Shown one piece after another: positions 7,531-15,164 of a DNA stretch of 64,000 nt. The translations under genes and the position numbers were made by a program. The first letter of the stretch is position 1. Each line of letters opens with the position of its first letter. The notes beneath the pieces are model-generated. The model had not been told where the DNA came from. It ran no database searches and worked only from the letters and a program-made list of their open reading frames with translations. The DNA is taken from assembly GCA_046233135.1 (NCBI GenBank), contig JBJXHN010000013.1:1-64000 (forward strand), given 5' to 3'. This stretch comes from JBJXHN01 sp046233135. GTDB taxonomy: Bacteria; Pseudomonadota; Alphaproteobacteria; Rhodospirillales; Rhodospirillaceae.

Positions 7531-9195
7531 ATGTTGAACACATACGCGTATCCCGAGTTTGACTACGTTCAATGCGCTGAGCAGCGTGATGGCATCGTCA
7601 AACGGCACCCTGCCGTGGTCGTGGGGGCCGGTCCCATTGGACTGACTGCGGCCCTGGACCTGGCGCAGCAAGGCATTCCCGTCGTGGTGTTTGATGATAA
7701 CAACACCGTATCCGTCGGCTCCCGTGCCGTCTGCTATGCCAAGCGCCCGCTGGAAATTTGGGACCGCCTTGGGTGTGCCAAGCCCATGGCCGATAAGGGA
7801 GTGGTCTGGAAAGTCGGAAAAGTATTCCGGGAAGAAGAGCAAGTCTATCAGTTCGATCTCCTGCCGGAAGATAATCATAAAATTCCAGCCTTTATCAACC
7901 TGCAGCAGTACTATCTAGAAGAGTATTTGATCGAGCGGATCAAGGAGATGGGTGATCAGGTCGATTTGCGTTGGAAGTCCAAGGTGATCTCGATCCGCAA
8001 CGAAGCGGATCACGCTGTTCTTCAGGTCGAAACACCGGATGGTGTCTACAAGGTCGAAGCGGACTGGGTTGTAGCCTGCGATGGTGCCAATTCCGATACG
8101 CGCAAGATGATGGACCTGGACTTCACCGGTCAGTTTTTCATGGACCGCTTCCTGATCGCCGATGTGGTCATGAAGGCCGATTTTCCGGCGGAACGGTGGT
8201 TCTGGTTCAATCCCCCGTTCCATCCCAACCAGTCCGTTCTTCTGCATATGCAGGCCGATGATGTCTGGAGGATCGACTTCCAGCTGGGCTGGGATGCCGA
8301 TCCCGAAGAGGCCAAGAAGCCGGAAAATGTTGTTCCGCTTCTGAAGAAGATGCTGGGGGAAGACAAGGAATTCGAACTGGAGTGGGTCAGCGTCTACCAA
8401 TTCGCCTGTCGCCGCATGGCGGACTTCCGGCATGGGCGGGTGTTTTTTGCCGGCGACGCAGCACACCAGGTTTCCCCGTTCGGGGCGCGGGGCGCGAATA
8501 CGGGCGTCCAGGATATCGACAACCTGGCCTGGAAGCTCAAGCTGGTCCGCGAAGGGAAAGCTCCCGAGAGCCTGCTCGATACCTATTCTGAAGAGCGGGT
8601 GTTCGCCGCGGACGACAACCTGAATAACTCGACACGGTCCACGGACTTTATTACGCCAAAAAGCAAGGTCAGCAAGGCCTATCGGGATGCGGTGCTTGAC
8701 CTTGCCAGGGACTTTCCTTTTGCCCGTCCCCTTGTGAACTCCGGGCGGTTGTCCATGCCCACGCCTTATGTTTCTTCTTCGTTGAATACGGCGGACGAAA
8801 GCGATTTCGCGGGTGCCATGGTGCCGGGAACCAACTGCGCCGACGCCCCCGTCGTGGCTGATGGAGCGCCCGGATGGTTTCTTGAGCGGCTCGGAGGGCG
8901 CTTCACGCTCCTCGTTTTCGGCGCGGATCCCGGGGTTGATCACGTTGATGTGGACGGGATCTCCTGCGAGGTGCTGGTGGTCGGAAAAGACATCGAGGAC
9001 GTCAAGGGCTGCCTGGCCGAACGGTATGATGGTGTCGCTGGAACAACCTATCTGCTGCGCCCGGACCAGCACGTCGCTGCGCGCTGGCGGACCTTTGACA
9101 AAGCCAAGATCGCCTTGGCAGTGGACCGCGCCGTGGGGCGTGTTCGACGGACACCGGGAGAAAACCTGGGTACCAAGACTGTAGTCGCGGCCTGA
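7531..9195 (+). CDS. FAD-dependent aromatic hydroxylase, MhpA/UbiH-like class A monooxygenase
   Basis: 554-residue flavoprotein of the class A hydroxylase type. The FAD Rossmann motif is VVVGAGPIGLTAA (residues 29-41), the DG motif is VACDGANSDTR near residue 190, and the GD motif is FFAGDAAHQVSPFGARGANTG near residue 305. A C-terminal thioredoxin-like extension follows, as in MhpA and PheA hydroxylases. It probably adds a hydroxyl group to a phenolic acid, using NAD(P)H and oxygen, before ring opening. The ATG at 7531 has a strong GGGAGGAGAG site. It is followed after 15 bp by the DUF2783 gene, a typical neighbour of this hydroxylase subgroup. Confidence 0.9.
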   Translation: MLNTYAYPEFDYVQCAEQRDGIVKRHPAVVVGAGPIGLTAALDLAQQGIPVVVFDDNNTVSVGSRAVCYAKRPLEIWDRLGCAKPMADKGVVWKVGKVFREEEQVYQFDLLPEDNHKIPAFINLQQYYLEEYLIERIKEMGDQVDLRWKSKVISIRNEADHAVLQVETPDGVYKVEADWVVACDGANSDTRKMMDLDFTGQFFMDRFLIADVVMKADFPAERWFWFNPPFHPNQSVLLHMQADDVWRIDFQLGWDADPEEAKKPENVVPLLKKMLGEDKEFELEWVSVYQFACRRMADFRHGRVFFAGDAAHQVSPFGARGANTGVQDIDNLAWKLKLVREGKAPESLLDTYSEERVFAADDNLNNSTRSTDFITPKSKVSKAYRDAVLDLARDFPFARPLVNSGRLSMPTPYVSSSLNTADESDFAGAMVPGTNCADAPVVADGAPGWFLERLGGRFTLLVFGADPGVDHVDVDGISCEVLVVGKDIEDVKGCLAERYDGVAGTTYLLRPDQHVAARWRTFDKAKIALAVDRAVGRVRRTPGENLGTKTVVAA

Positions 9196-9210
9196 GTGGG
9201 AGATCAGAGC

Positions 9211-9438
9211 ATGAGCTTGAACACCGAACCGAATATCGCGGGTGCCGACGATTTCTATGAAGCGCTCATCGACGCTCACCGTGATCTGAGCGAGGAACAG
9301 AGTCTGGCGGTGAACGCCCGTCTCATCCTTCTACTCGCCAACCACGTGGGAGAGGTTGAGGCCCTGCAGCAGGCCTTGAGCCTTGCCAGGCGCGGCATCG
9401 AGCCCAAGGGAGCCAATCCGCAGGCGCATGCCGCCTGA
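9211..9438 (+). CDS. DUF2783 small protein
   Basis: 75-residue acidic-helical protein: ADDFYEALIDAHRDLSEEQS, then NARLILLLANHVGEVEALQQAL in parts. It matches the DUF2783 family as I recall it, which is found next to FAD hydroxylases of this type. It has no signal peptide, membrane segment or metal motif. The ATG at 9211 follows GGGAGA; a GTG at 9196 is also in frame. Function is unknown; an accessory subunit or stabiliser of the hydroxylase is a guess based on the constant pairing. Confidence 0.75.
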   Translation: MSLNTEPNIAGADDFYEALIDAHRDLSEEQSLAVNARLILLLANHVGEVEALQQALSLARRGIEPKGANPQAHAA

Positions 9439-9533
9439 TCAAAGGGGGGCGGAAATCCCGCTGTCGTAGAAAGGCGGCGGGGTTTTCCATGTTTTTCTTT
9501 CGGCACCGGATGTGCCTGACCAGGGAGCCATTC

Positions 9534-10484
9534 ATGAGTAAGACCTTTGCCTCGACCGGAGATTTGGGCGAGAAAACAGTGACCTTTGCAAAGTTGGGGG
9601 AGGGCGCCTATGCCTACACGGCGGAGGGAGACCCCAACACGGGCATCATTATCGGCGATGACGGCGTCATGGTAATCGATACCCAGGCCACGCCTTTCAT
9701 GGCCCAGCGCGTGATGGAACGGATCCGCGAGGTCACCGATAAGCCCATCAAGTACATTCTGATGACCCACTATCATGCCGTGCGCGTACTGGGGGCTGCA
9801 GGATATGAGGCCGAGAATGTCATCGCGTCGCGGCTGACGTACGAGATGATCGAAGAGCGGGGGCAGCAGGACTACGAAAGCGAGCTGGGGCGGTTCCCCC
9901 GCTTGTTCCAGGGAGAGGACTCCATCCCTGGGCTGACATGGCCGACGATTGTGTTCGACGGCAAACTGACGGTGGATCTGGGGAACCGTCCCGTGGAGAT
10001 CTGGTCACCCGGCAAGGGGCACACCCAGGGCGACACCATCGCTTGGTTGCCCGATCAGAAGATCCTCTATTCCGGTGACCTCGTGGAATATGAAGCGACG
10101 CCATACACGGGCGATGCTCATTTGACGGACTGGCCGGCGACGCTCGACGCGCTGCGCGCCTTGAAGCCTGAAAAGCTGGTGCCGGGCCGGGGTGACGCCT
10201 TGATGACTCTGGAAGGATGCGAAGCAGCAATGGCCACGACGCAAGCGTTTGTAACGGACCTGTTCGAGGCGGCCAAGGAGGGGCGGGCGACGGAGAAATC
10301 GCTCAAGGAAACCTTTGATCTGGTGAAGGCGCGCATGGACCCGAAGTATGGCGACTGGGTCATTTACGAACACTGCATGCCTTTCGACGTGTCCCGCGCC
10401 TATGATGAAGCGGGTGGGCTGGTTCGTCCCACTATCTGGACGGCGGAGCGAGATAAGGAAATGTGGGCAGCGCTTAATAGCTGA
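9534..10484 (+). CDS. Metallo-beta-lactamase-fold protein with altered metal motif
   Basis: 316-residue MBL-fold protein. The first metal motif reads THYHAVRVLG (residues 78-87), that is H-x-H-x-x-R in place of the usual H-x-H-x-D-H, so the second-metal aspartate and histidine are replaced. The later motifs GKGHTQGD and YSGDLVEYEA are present. The C-terminal third is helical. It closes the catabolic operon and is followed by a clear terminator at 10534. A hydrolase acting on a pathway thioester or lactone is possible, but with a half-lost metal site the activity may differ. The ATG at 9534 follows AGGGAG. Confidence 0.85.
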   Translation: MSKTFASTGDLGEKTVTFAKLGEGAYAYTAEGDPNTGIIIGDDGVMVIDTQATPFMAQRVMERIREVTDKPIKYILMTHYHAVRVLGAAGYEAENVIASRLTYEMIEERGQQDYESELGRFPRLFQGEDSIPGLTWPTIVFDGKLTVDLGNRPVEIWSPGKGHTQGDTIAWLPDQKILYSGDLVEYEATPYTGDAHLTDWPATLDALRALKPEKLVPGRGDALMTLEGCEAAMATTQAFVTDLFEAAKEGRATEKSLKETFDLVKARMDPKYGDWVIYEHCMPFDVSRAYDEAGGLVRPTIWTAERDKEMWAALNS

Positions 10485-10533
10485 TCCTGTCTGTCCCTTT
10501 CCGATTAGGCGGCGGTCTTTGAGGAAAGAGCAG

Positions 10534-10591
10534 TGCCGCGCCATGGTTTTGGGGCTCTGGGATAGGAGATCCTCGTGGCGCGGCAATTTTT
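10534..10591 (+). terminator. Rho-independent terminator after the catabolic operon
   Basis: Perfect 10-bp stem TGCCGCGCCA (10534-10543) with TGGCGCGGCA (10576-10585), followed by ATTTTTG. The 32-nt loop has its own small AGGA/TCCT pairing. It lies 50 bp after the MBL gene and ends the operon before the insertion sequence. Confidence 0.75.
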
Positions 10592-10709
10592 GTCGCTAGT
10601 ATTATGAAGTTATTGATTTGTAGTTTTTTAAAATTTTGGAAATTTTACTTTGAATAGCCCCTAGAACGATAGACGCCTTGCCCCCTAAAATTGAGGTGAG
10701 GAGGCCGAT

Positions 10710-10979
10710 ATGAGCAAAGGCAATTTCACCGACGAGTTCAAGCGAGAGGCGGTTGCGCAGATCACGGAGCGAGGCTATCCGGTGGCGGAGGTTTCGGAGC
10801 GTCTGGGTGTGAGCCAACATTCGCTCTACCAGTGGAAAAAGCAGTTCGCGAAGGGCCGCTCTGGAGATGGTGACAAGGATGCCGAAATCAGGCGTCTGAA
10901 GAAGGAACTACTTCGCGTTACCGAGGAGCGCGACATCCTAAAAAAAGCCACCGCGTATTTCGCCAGGGATGCCAAGTGA
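10710..10979 (+). CDS. IS3-family transposase OrfA
   Basis: 89-residue OrfA. It has an HTH of the HTH_Tnp_1 type (FTDEFKREAVAQITERGYPV, then VSERLGVSQHSLYQWKKQF) and a C-terminal leucine-zipper-like helix (AEIRRLKKELLRVTEERDIL) used for multimerisation. An A7G run at 10940-10947 near its end is a typical slippery site. Frame analysis shows that a -1 shift there reads into orfB without a stop, so a fused OrfAB transposase can be made. Confidence 0.92.
   Translation: MSKGNFTDEFKREAVAQITERGYPVAEVSERLGVSQHSLYQWKKQFAKGRSGDGDKDAEIRRLKKELLRVTEERDILKKATAYFARDAK
10940..10947 (+). promoter_or_regulatory. Probable -1 frameshift site (A7G)
   Basis: The heptamer AAAAAAA followed by G lies in the 3' part of orfA. 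From there the -1 frame (codons starting 10940, 10943, ...) is open through 10976, where orfB's own GTG lies, and on to the end of orfB. This matches programmed frameshifting known for IS3 elements. Confidence 0.6.
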
Positions 10980-11851
10980 GATACGCGTTCGTTGCCGAAC
11001 ATCGCTCGCAGTTCTCTGTACGCGCGATGTGTCGGTGTCTGCGCATCCATCCGAGTGGGTTCTATGCTTGGCTGAAAGCCCCACTGAGCAAGCGAGGCCG
11101 GGAAGATGCTCGGCAGACGGAGTTGATCCGGGAGGCCTGGACCGAGAGTGGCAAGGTCTATGGCTACCGCAAGCTCCATGACGACCTGCGGGAACAGGGC
11201 GAGACGTGTTGCCCGAACCGAGTGGCTCGTCTGGCCAAGCTTGCGGGCATCAAGGCCGTGATTGGCTACAAGCCGCGCCCGGGCAGCTATGGCGGCAAGC
11301 CGTTGGTGATCGTCAACAACACCCTTGCCCGGCAATTCGATGTTGAGGTCCCGGACAAAGTCTGGGTGATGGACATCACCTACATCAGGACGCAGGAAGG
11401 CTTCGCCTATCTGGCCGTTGTGATCGACCTCTATTCCCGCCGGATCGTCGGCTGGTCGATGCAAAGCCGTCAGACCGTGGACGTCGTGTTGCAGGCGTTG
11501 CTCATGGCTGTGTGGCGCAGAAAGCCGAGAAACAAGGTGCTGATCCACTCGGACCAGGGCTCCCGGTTCACCAGCATTGATTGGGCGGCGTTTCTGCGAG
11601 CGCATGATCTTGAGCATTCGATGAGCCGTCGCGGAAACTGCCATGACAACGCGGTTGCCGAGAGTTTCTTCAATCTGCTTAAGCGGGAACGGATTCGGCG
11701 GCGGACCTACAAAACCCGCGAAGAGGCTCGGCAAGACGTATTCGACTACATCGAAATGTTCTACAACCCGAAGCGCAAGCACGTGCGCAACGGCATGCTG
11801 TCGCCAATCGAGTTCGAACGGCAGCGAAAATTCACCCGACAGGGCGTCTAG
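10976..11851 (+). CDS. IS3-family transposase OrfB (DDE integrase core)
   Basis: 291-residue catalytic part of the transposase. After an HTH_21-like region (LIREAWTESGKVYGYRKLHDDL in parts) comes the DDE core: first Asp in VWVMDITYI, second Asp in LIHSDQGSRFTS, and Glu in NAVAESFFNLLKRE, with the usual spacing. The frame begins at a GTG that overlaps the orfA stop, and most product probably arises by frameshift from orfA. The gene looks intact, so the element may be active. Confidence 0.92.
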   Translation: MRYAFVAEHRSQFSVRAMCRCLRIHPSGFYAWLKAPLSKRGREDARQTELIREAWTESGKVYGYRKLHDDLREQGETCCPNRVARLAKLAGIKAVIGYKPRPGSYGGKPLVIVNNTLARQFDVEVPDKVWVMDITYIRTQEGFAYLAVVIDLYSRRIVGWSMQSRQTVDVVLQALLMAVWRRKPRNKVLIHSDQGSRFTSIDWAAFLRAHDLEHSMSRRGNCHDNAVAESFFNLLKRERIRRRTYKTREEARQDVFDYIEMFYNPKRKHVRNGMLSPIEFERQRKFTRQGV

Positions 11852-11866
11852 AAAACTAGGGGCTAT

Positions 11867-12193
11867 TCAGCGGCCCCCGAACAAGGGAGCGTCGTTGGGA
11901 CGTTTGATCCAGGTGTCCGAAGCCCTGTCATCGGGAAGAAGAACCTGAAGCGCCTTGTATATTCCAAGGATATAGGAAATGCGTTCCAACGTGTCCCGTG
12001 GCAGGGGCGTATTGCCCTCCTTTTTCCACTTGAAGAAGGTTGAGCGGGCGGCGACCCCGAGCAGGGTCATTTGCTCATCAACGGATAATTCCCACAGGGC
12101 GGCGATGCGGAAGCGGGGCAACGCAGCCGTGACCCATCCGGGGTGATCCGGGTCAGTCCCCGTGCTTGGGGTGGTGCCCGGCGATAGAAGCAT
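11867..12193 (-). pseudogene. Xre/MbcA/ParS-like antitoxin-type protein, truncated by the IS
   Basis: The 108-residue frame shows the N-terminal helix-turn-helix region of the MbcA/ParS/Xre antitoxin family: LWELSVDEQMTLLGVAARST, FKWKKEG, DTLERISYILGIYKALQVLL and the end RPNDAPLFGGR. Family members continue for another 30-40 residues with the DUF2384 toxin-contact region. Here the stop TGA is the first three bases of the IS3 right repeat, so the C-terminus was removed by the element. The likely start is the ATG at 12193, inside the hemerythrin gene (overlap), implying coupling. No partner RES-type toxin is visible. Confidence 0.75.
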
Positions 12194-12662
12194 CTTCCGC
12201 CGCTTCGAAAATCTGGGCCAGGGCCGCCAGAAGCCCCATCTCCTCCTTCTGAACGTGAAACGTTTCCTGCTCGATGAGGTCGCGGGCGGCTTTGCGGAAA
12301 GTCCCCCAGGACCCGTCGGAAATCGTACCTTGGTCCAGGAAGACGGCGATGGCCGCCCGGACCGCCTGGGCCAGGGGGCGGATGGATTCGTGTTCCGCCT
12401 GAAGCATGTCGACCATGAAGCCGCCTCCCGCCCGGGCAACACGGGGAAACAGGTTTTCTTCCTCGAACGTGAAATGCGCGGTCACGTCCGCTTCGATCAA
12501 GCCGTCGAGGCGCGCCAGGAAAGTCTTCTCCGCGTCGCCAAGAGGCGGCGGCTTCCGGGAAGAAATGAAGCTTTCAAGCTCGGCCAGGGCGCCCAGGGTG
12601 GATTGGTGCTCGCCGTGGAGCAGCAGACCGGTCCGGGTCTGGCCAAAGAAATCAGGGGTCAT
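12153..12662 (-). CDS. Hemerythrin-domain protein
   Basis: 169-residue four-helix protein of the hemerythrin HHE type. Candidate iron ligands are H in LLHGEHQST, the group HFTFEEENLFP, H in QAEHESIRPL and ETFHVQKEEMG near the end. Such proteins bind oxygen, nitric oxide or iron. Its place next to nitric oxide reductase genes suggests a role in nitric oxide sensing, or in repair of iron centres as in the RIC/YtfE group. The ATG at 12662 follows AAGGA with good spacing. It overlaps the truncated Xre-like gene downstream. Confidence 0.82.
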   Translation of the reverse strand: MTPDFFGQTRTGLLLHGEHQSTLGALAELESFISSRKPPPLGDAEKTFLARLDGLIEADVTAHFTFEEENLFPRVARAGGGFMVDMLQAEHESIRPLAQAVRAAIAVFLDQGTISDGSWGTFRKAARDLIEQETFHVQKEEMGLLAALAQIFEAAEDASIAGHHPKHGD

Positions 12663-12675
12663 CACACGATATCCT

Positions 12676-13968
12676 TTACAAAGGGATCCCACGGGACCCT
12701 ACGGTCCGGCGGTGGAAGAGAAAGCGGAGCAACACGCCCGCAGACAGGGTCAGAAGAACACCCCCAGACAGTGCGCCCAGCCCGCCTGCCAGGCGAATCA
12801 GCAGGTCCAGACCCAAGCCCGCCCCGCTCACCAGGGCCAGAACCGCCAAGCCGTGGGCGGCGCCCAGAAGCATGGCCAGGCTCTTTCTCTCGAACACGGT
12901 CAGGGGCGCGGGCCGGGCGCAGAGCCGCACGCTGTGCATGGAGGCGAGGAAAGGCACGATCCGCTGCAGCAGCCCGAGAAGCAGCGAAAGCAGCCAGCCC
13001 GGCAGCAGCAGGACCCCGGCCACCTCCACCGGCAGGACGTCAAGGCGGGCCGCCGCCCCTGCCGCCAGTCCGGCGAGCCAGAGGCCCCAGGACAGGCGGA
13101 TCAACCAGAAGGACGGCCCGAGCCGCTTGCGCAGGCGCCGCTTCATGACCGCCCCCATCACCCGAAGGTGACCGGCGACGGCGGCCATCACGGCCAGCCA
13201 GCCGATCCAGGCTACGACATCCGCCGTCAGCGCGGTTCCGGTCGCAGCGACCGCCACGCCTGCCGCGTAGAGCAGGATCCAGGACCGGGTCCCGGCCCGG
13301 CCCGGCGGTTCGGCGACGGCGAGCATGGGGATCAGGACCGTGGAAAATCCCATCACCAGCGCCCCCATCAGGCCATGGAGGGCGAGAAGGGCGTGGCTCC
13401 GGGCTATGGCCCCATGGTCCTCCAGGAACGCCCAGCGGTAATCGAGGGCCAGGGCGGCACCCAGCACCAGGACCAGCGCCATGAAGACCCACGCCACCCC
13501 GTTCGCCACCAGCAGGTCGGTCATGCCCGACCGCCGGGCACGCCACAGGAGAGTGCCCCACAGGACCAGGAACACCGAAAGGCCCAGCGCCAGAATGACC
13601 GCGCCGGCAGCCATCCAGGTGGTCTCGACGGCGGCGAAACCGGCCACCAGAGCCGAGAGCCCTCCGACCAACGCCAGATGAACCGGTGCCAGAACCGCGA
13701 TGGGAGGGGTGGGACACATGGTCACCACCGGCAGGATCTGCGGTACCACAAGGACCACGGTCATCAGCAGGACGCCCAGGGTCAGCATATGCAGGGCGGC
13801 CAGCCCTGGTCCCGGGCCGCCCGTGACCGCCAGGGCTGAAGCCGGATCGACAGCCAGCACCGCCCAGGCCCCGACCAGGGCGACGGAGACCACGCTCACC
13901 GCCAGGATGGGGAACAGGGGAGACAACAGGCGCCGGTCCGCCCCTCCCAGAGGTACGCCGGTCACCAT
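12676..13968 (-). CDS. Polytopic membrane protein of the denitrification cluster, heme-copper-oxidase/NnrS-like
   Basis: 430-residue protein with about twelve hydrophobic segments and no signal peptide. Two segments carry histidines in a setting like the heme-binding helices of NnrS or oxidase subunit I relatives: AALHMLTLGVLLMTVVLV, then QILPVV, and HALLALHGLMGALVMGFS. Proteins of this kind occur beside nor genes and are linked to nitric oxide stress, but biochemical roles are poorly known. It lies between norF and the hemerythrin gene, 288 bp after norF, so it may have its own promoter. The specific family was not fixed. Confidence 0.6.
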   Translation of the reverse strand: MVTGVPLGGADRRLLSPLFPILAVSVVSVALVGAWAVLAVDPASALAVTGGPGPGLAALHMLTLGVLLMTVVLVVPQILPVVTMCPTPPIAVLAPVHLALVGGLSALVAGFAAVETTWMAAGAVILALGLSVFLVLWGTLLWRARRSGMTDLLVANGVAWVFMALVLVLGAALALDYRWAFLEDHGAIARSHALLALHGLMGALVMGFSTVLIPMLAVAEPPGRAGTRSWILLYAAGVAVAATGTALTADVVAWIGWLAVMAAVAGHLRVMGAVMKRRLRKRLGPSFWLIRLSWGLWLAGLAAGAAARLDVLPVEVAGVLLLPGWLLSLLLGLLQRIVPFLASMHSVRLCARPAPLTVFERKSLAMLLGAAHGLAVLALVSGAGLGLDLLIRLAGGLGALSGGVLLTLSAGVLLRFLFHRRTVGSRGIPL

Positions 13969-14256
13969 GATCCGTTACCCTTCGGGTCCGTTGTTTTAAA
14001 TACCTCACGGCAGTCCGCTACGCGGACGCCTCCGGTCATGCGGCTGCATGCTTCCGGCATGACGCGGCCTGACCGACCGGCGCCTGGTCGGGCGCTGAAG
14101 ATCAGGCTCAAGCTCTCCCCCTTCGTGTCCATCCGGGTCGCGACCATGTCCAAGACCTCCCATTCAGCGTCGGACGGATATCCTGGCCTCGGCCGCAGCG
14201 GAAAGCCTTGAGCATGGTCAAGCCCGAAGGCCGGGTTCGCCCCCTGTTCCGCCCCG
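13969..14256. other. norF to membrane-protein gap, mostly repeat DNA
   Basis: No convincing gene is seen here. Positions 14004-14092 hold a three-hairpin dispersed repeat (separate entry). The rest has no clear terminator T-run or promoter. A minus-strand open frame spanning 13962-14297 has no ribosome site or recognisable sequence and crosses the repeat, so it was not called. Confidence 0.6.
14004..14092 (+). repeat. Dispersed hairpin repeat, copy 1
   Basis: Three consecutive stem-loops: GTCCGC-TAC-GCGGAC, then GTCATGC...GCATGAC, then CCGACC...GGTCGG. The outer segments match an inverted copy at 55122-55185 (shared CTCACGGCAGTCCGCT and GCGGCCTGACCG). The middle hairpin is absent from that copy. 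Both are in intergenic DNA, as expected for REP-like elements. Confidence 0.7.
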
Positions 14257-14568
14257 TCAGCCGCCCCCGGGAAGCGCAACGATGAGCAGCTGTCCAACCG
14301 CCACCGCCCCCAGGATCACGACGATGAAAGCGGCCAGGACGGCCCGCCAGCCGGGGGTGGACGCGCGGAGGTTCAGGAATGTCCGAAGGATCTCTCGCGC
14401 CTTGAGCGCGGTGGCGAGCAGAACCGAAGCCAGGGACCAGGACCCCAGAGACTCGGTCGTGGCAGGATCCAGGCCACCCAGTCCGGCGAGCAGACTGGTA
14501 ATGGTCAGGCCCGTGAGCAGGCCCCAGGCCAGCAGAAGACGACGGGACGACGGCTGGGAAAAGCGCAT
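14257..14568 (-). CDS. norF: NorF-like small membrane subunit (cytochrome c oxidase subunit IV type)
   Basis: 103-residue membrane protein with about three hydrophobic segments. LATALKAREILRTFLNLR, followed by TPGWRAVLAAFIVVILGAV, is typical of the COX4-like/NorF family. It follows norE immediately: the norE stop overlaps an in-frame GTG at 14580, and the ATG at 14568 has GAGGGG upstream and is preferred. NorE and NorF are not essential for nitric oxide reductase but help full activity in Paracoccus. It is the last gene of norCBQDEF. Confidence 0.78.
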   Translation of the reverse strand: MRFSQPSSRRLLLAWGLLTGLTITSLLAGLGGLDPATTESLGSWSLASVLLATALKAREILRTFLNLRASTPGWRAVLAAFIVVILGAVAVGQLLIVALPGGG

Positions 14569-14576
14569 GGGACCCC

Positions 14577-15164
14577 TCACCGCACGAGATAGATCACGGG
14601 ATAGACCAGCACCCAGATCAGATCGACCATGTGCCAGAAGGCCGTTCCGGTCTCCACGTTCGCCGCGCTGGGCCGCCGTGCGGCGATGGCCAGGATCACC
14701 ATGCCCAGAACCACGTGCAGGGCATGAAACCCGGTGATCAGGTAGTAGAGTGTGAAGAAGGTGTTGGTCTCGATGCCCAGCCCGAGTGCCGCCTTGCCGG
14801 CGTACTCCACGGCCTTGACCGCCAGAAAGACCCCGCCCAGGGCCATCGCGCCGAACAGCCGGCGGCGGCAGGCTCCGGCGTCTCCCCCATGGGCGGCGCG
14901 CACGGCGTGGGCGGCCAGCCAGCCGCTGCTCACCAGGACGAGGGTGTTCACGCCGCCCTCAACCCGGTTCAGCAGCGCCTGGTTCTCGGCGAACCCCAGG
15001 GGATCCGCCACCCGGGCTCCCGTGAACCCCAGAAAAAAGGCCCCGAAAACCGCCAGTTCGGACAGGATGAGGATCCACATCAGCGGATTGCCCGGCAGGG
15101 CCGACAGTGCGCCCCAATCGGCGTCCGGTTCTGCCATCTCGCTCATCGCCGGTTCGTCCGTCAT
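14577..15164 (-). CDS. norE: NorE, cytochrome c oxidase subunit III-like protein
   Basis: 195-residue protein with about five membrane segments of the oxidase subunit III family. Marks are WILILSELAVFGAFF near residue 30, VLVSSGWLAAHAV in the middle, YLITGFHALHVVLGMVIL near residue 145 and FWHMVDLIWVLVYPVIYL at the end. It overlaps norD by ATGA and leads into norF. As an accessory of the nor operon it probably helps assemble or stabilise nitric oxide reductase. Confidence 0.88.
   Translation of the reverse strand: MTDEPAMSEMAEPDADWGALSALPGNPLMWILILSELAVFGAFFLGFTGARVADPLGFAENQALLNRVEGGVNTLVLVSSGWLAAHAVRAAHGGDAGACRRRLFGAMALGGVFLAVKAVEYAGKAALGLGIETNTFFTLYYLITGFHALHVVLGMVILAIAARRPSAANVETGTAFWHMVDLIWVLVYPVIYLVR

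Larger units (their letters stand above)
10651..11869 (+). mobile_element. IS3-family insertion sequence, complete, 1219 bp
   Basis: The ends are imperfect 26-bp inverted repeats, both starting TGAATAGCCCCTAG and ending TAGACGC, at 10651-10676 and 11844-11869. Inside are orfA and orfB of an IS3-type transposase joined by a probable -1 frameshift. The stop of orfB lies inside the right repeat. The flanks show no 3-4 bp target duplication (ACTT on the left, GCGG on the right), so the element does not sit in a simple insertion site. On the right it cuts a Xre/MbcA/ParS-like gene. Subgroup not determined. Confidence 0.9.

Noticed and set aside
12406..13839. Open frame of 477 codons on the plus strand opposite the membrane protein and hemerythrin genes
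   Set aside because: Low-complexity Q/G/P/R composition typical of antisense to a hydrophobic GC-rich gene.
13962..14297. Minus-strand open frame of 111 codons between norF and the membrane protein gene
   Set aside because: It runs across the dispersed hairpin repeat, overlaps both neighbours, and shows no family or ribosome site.
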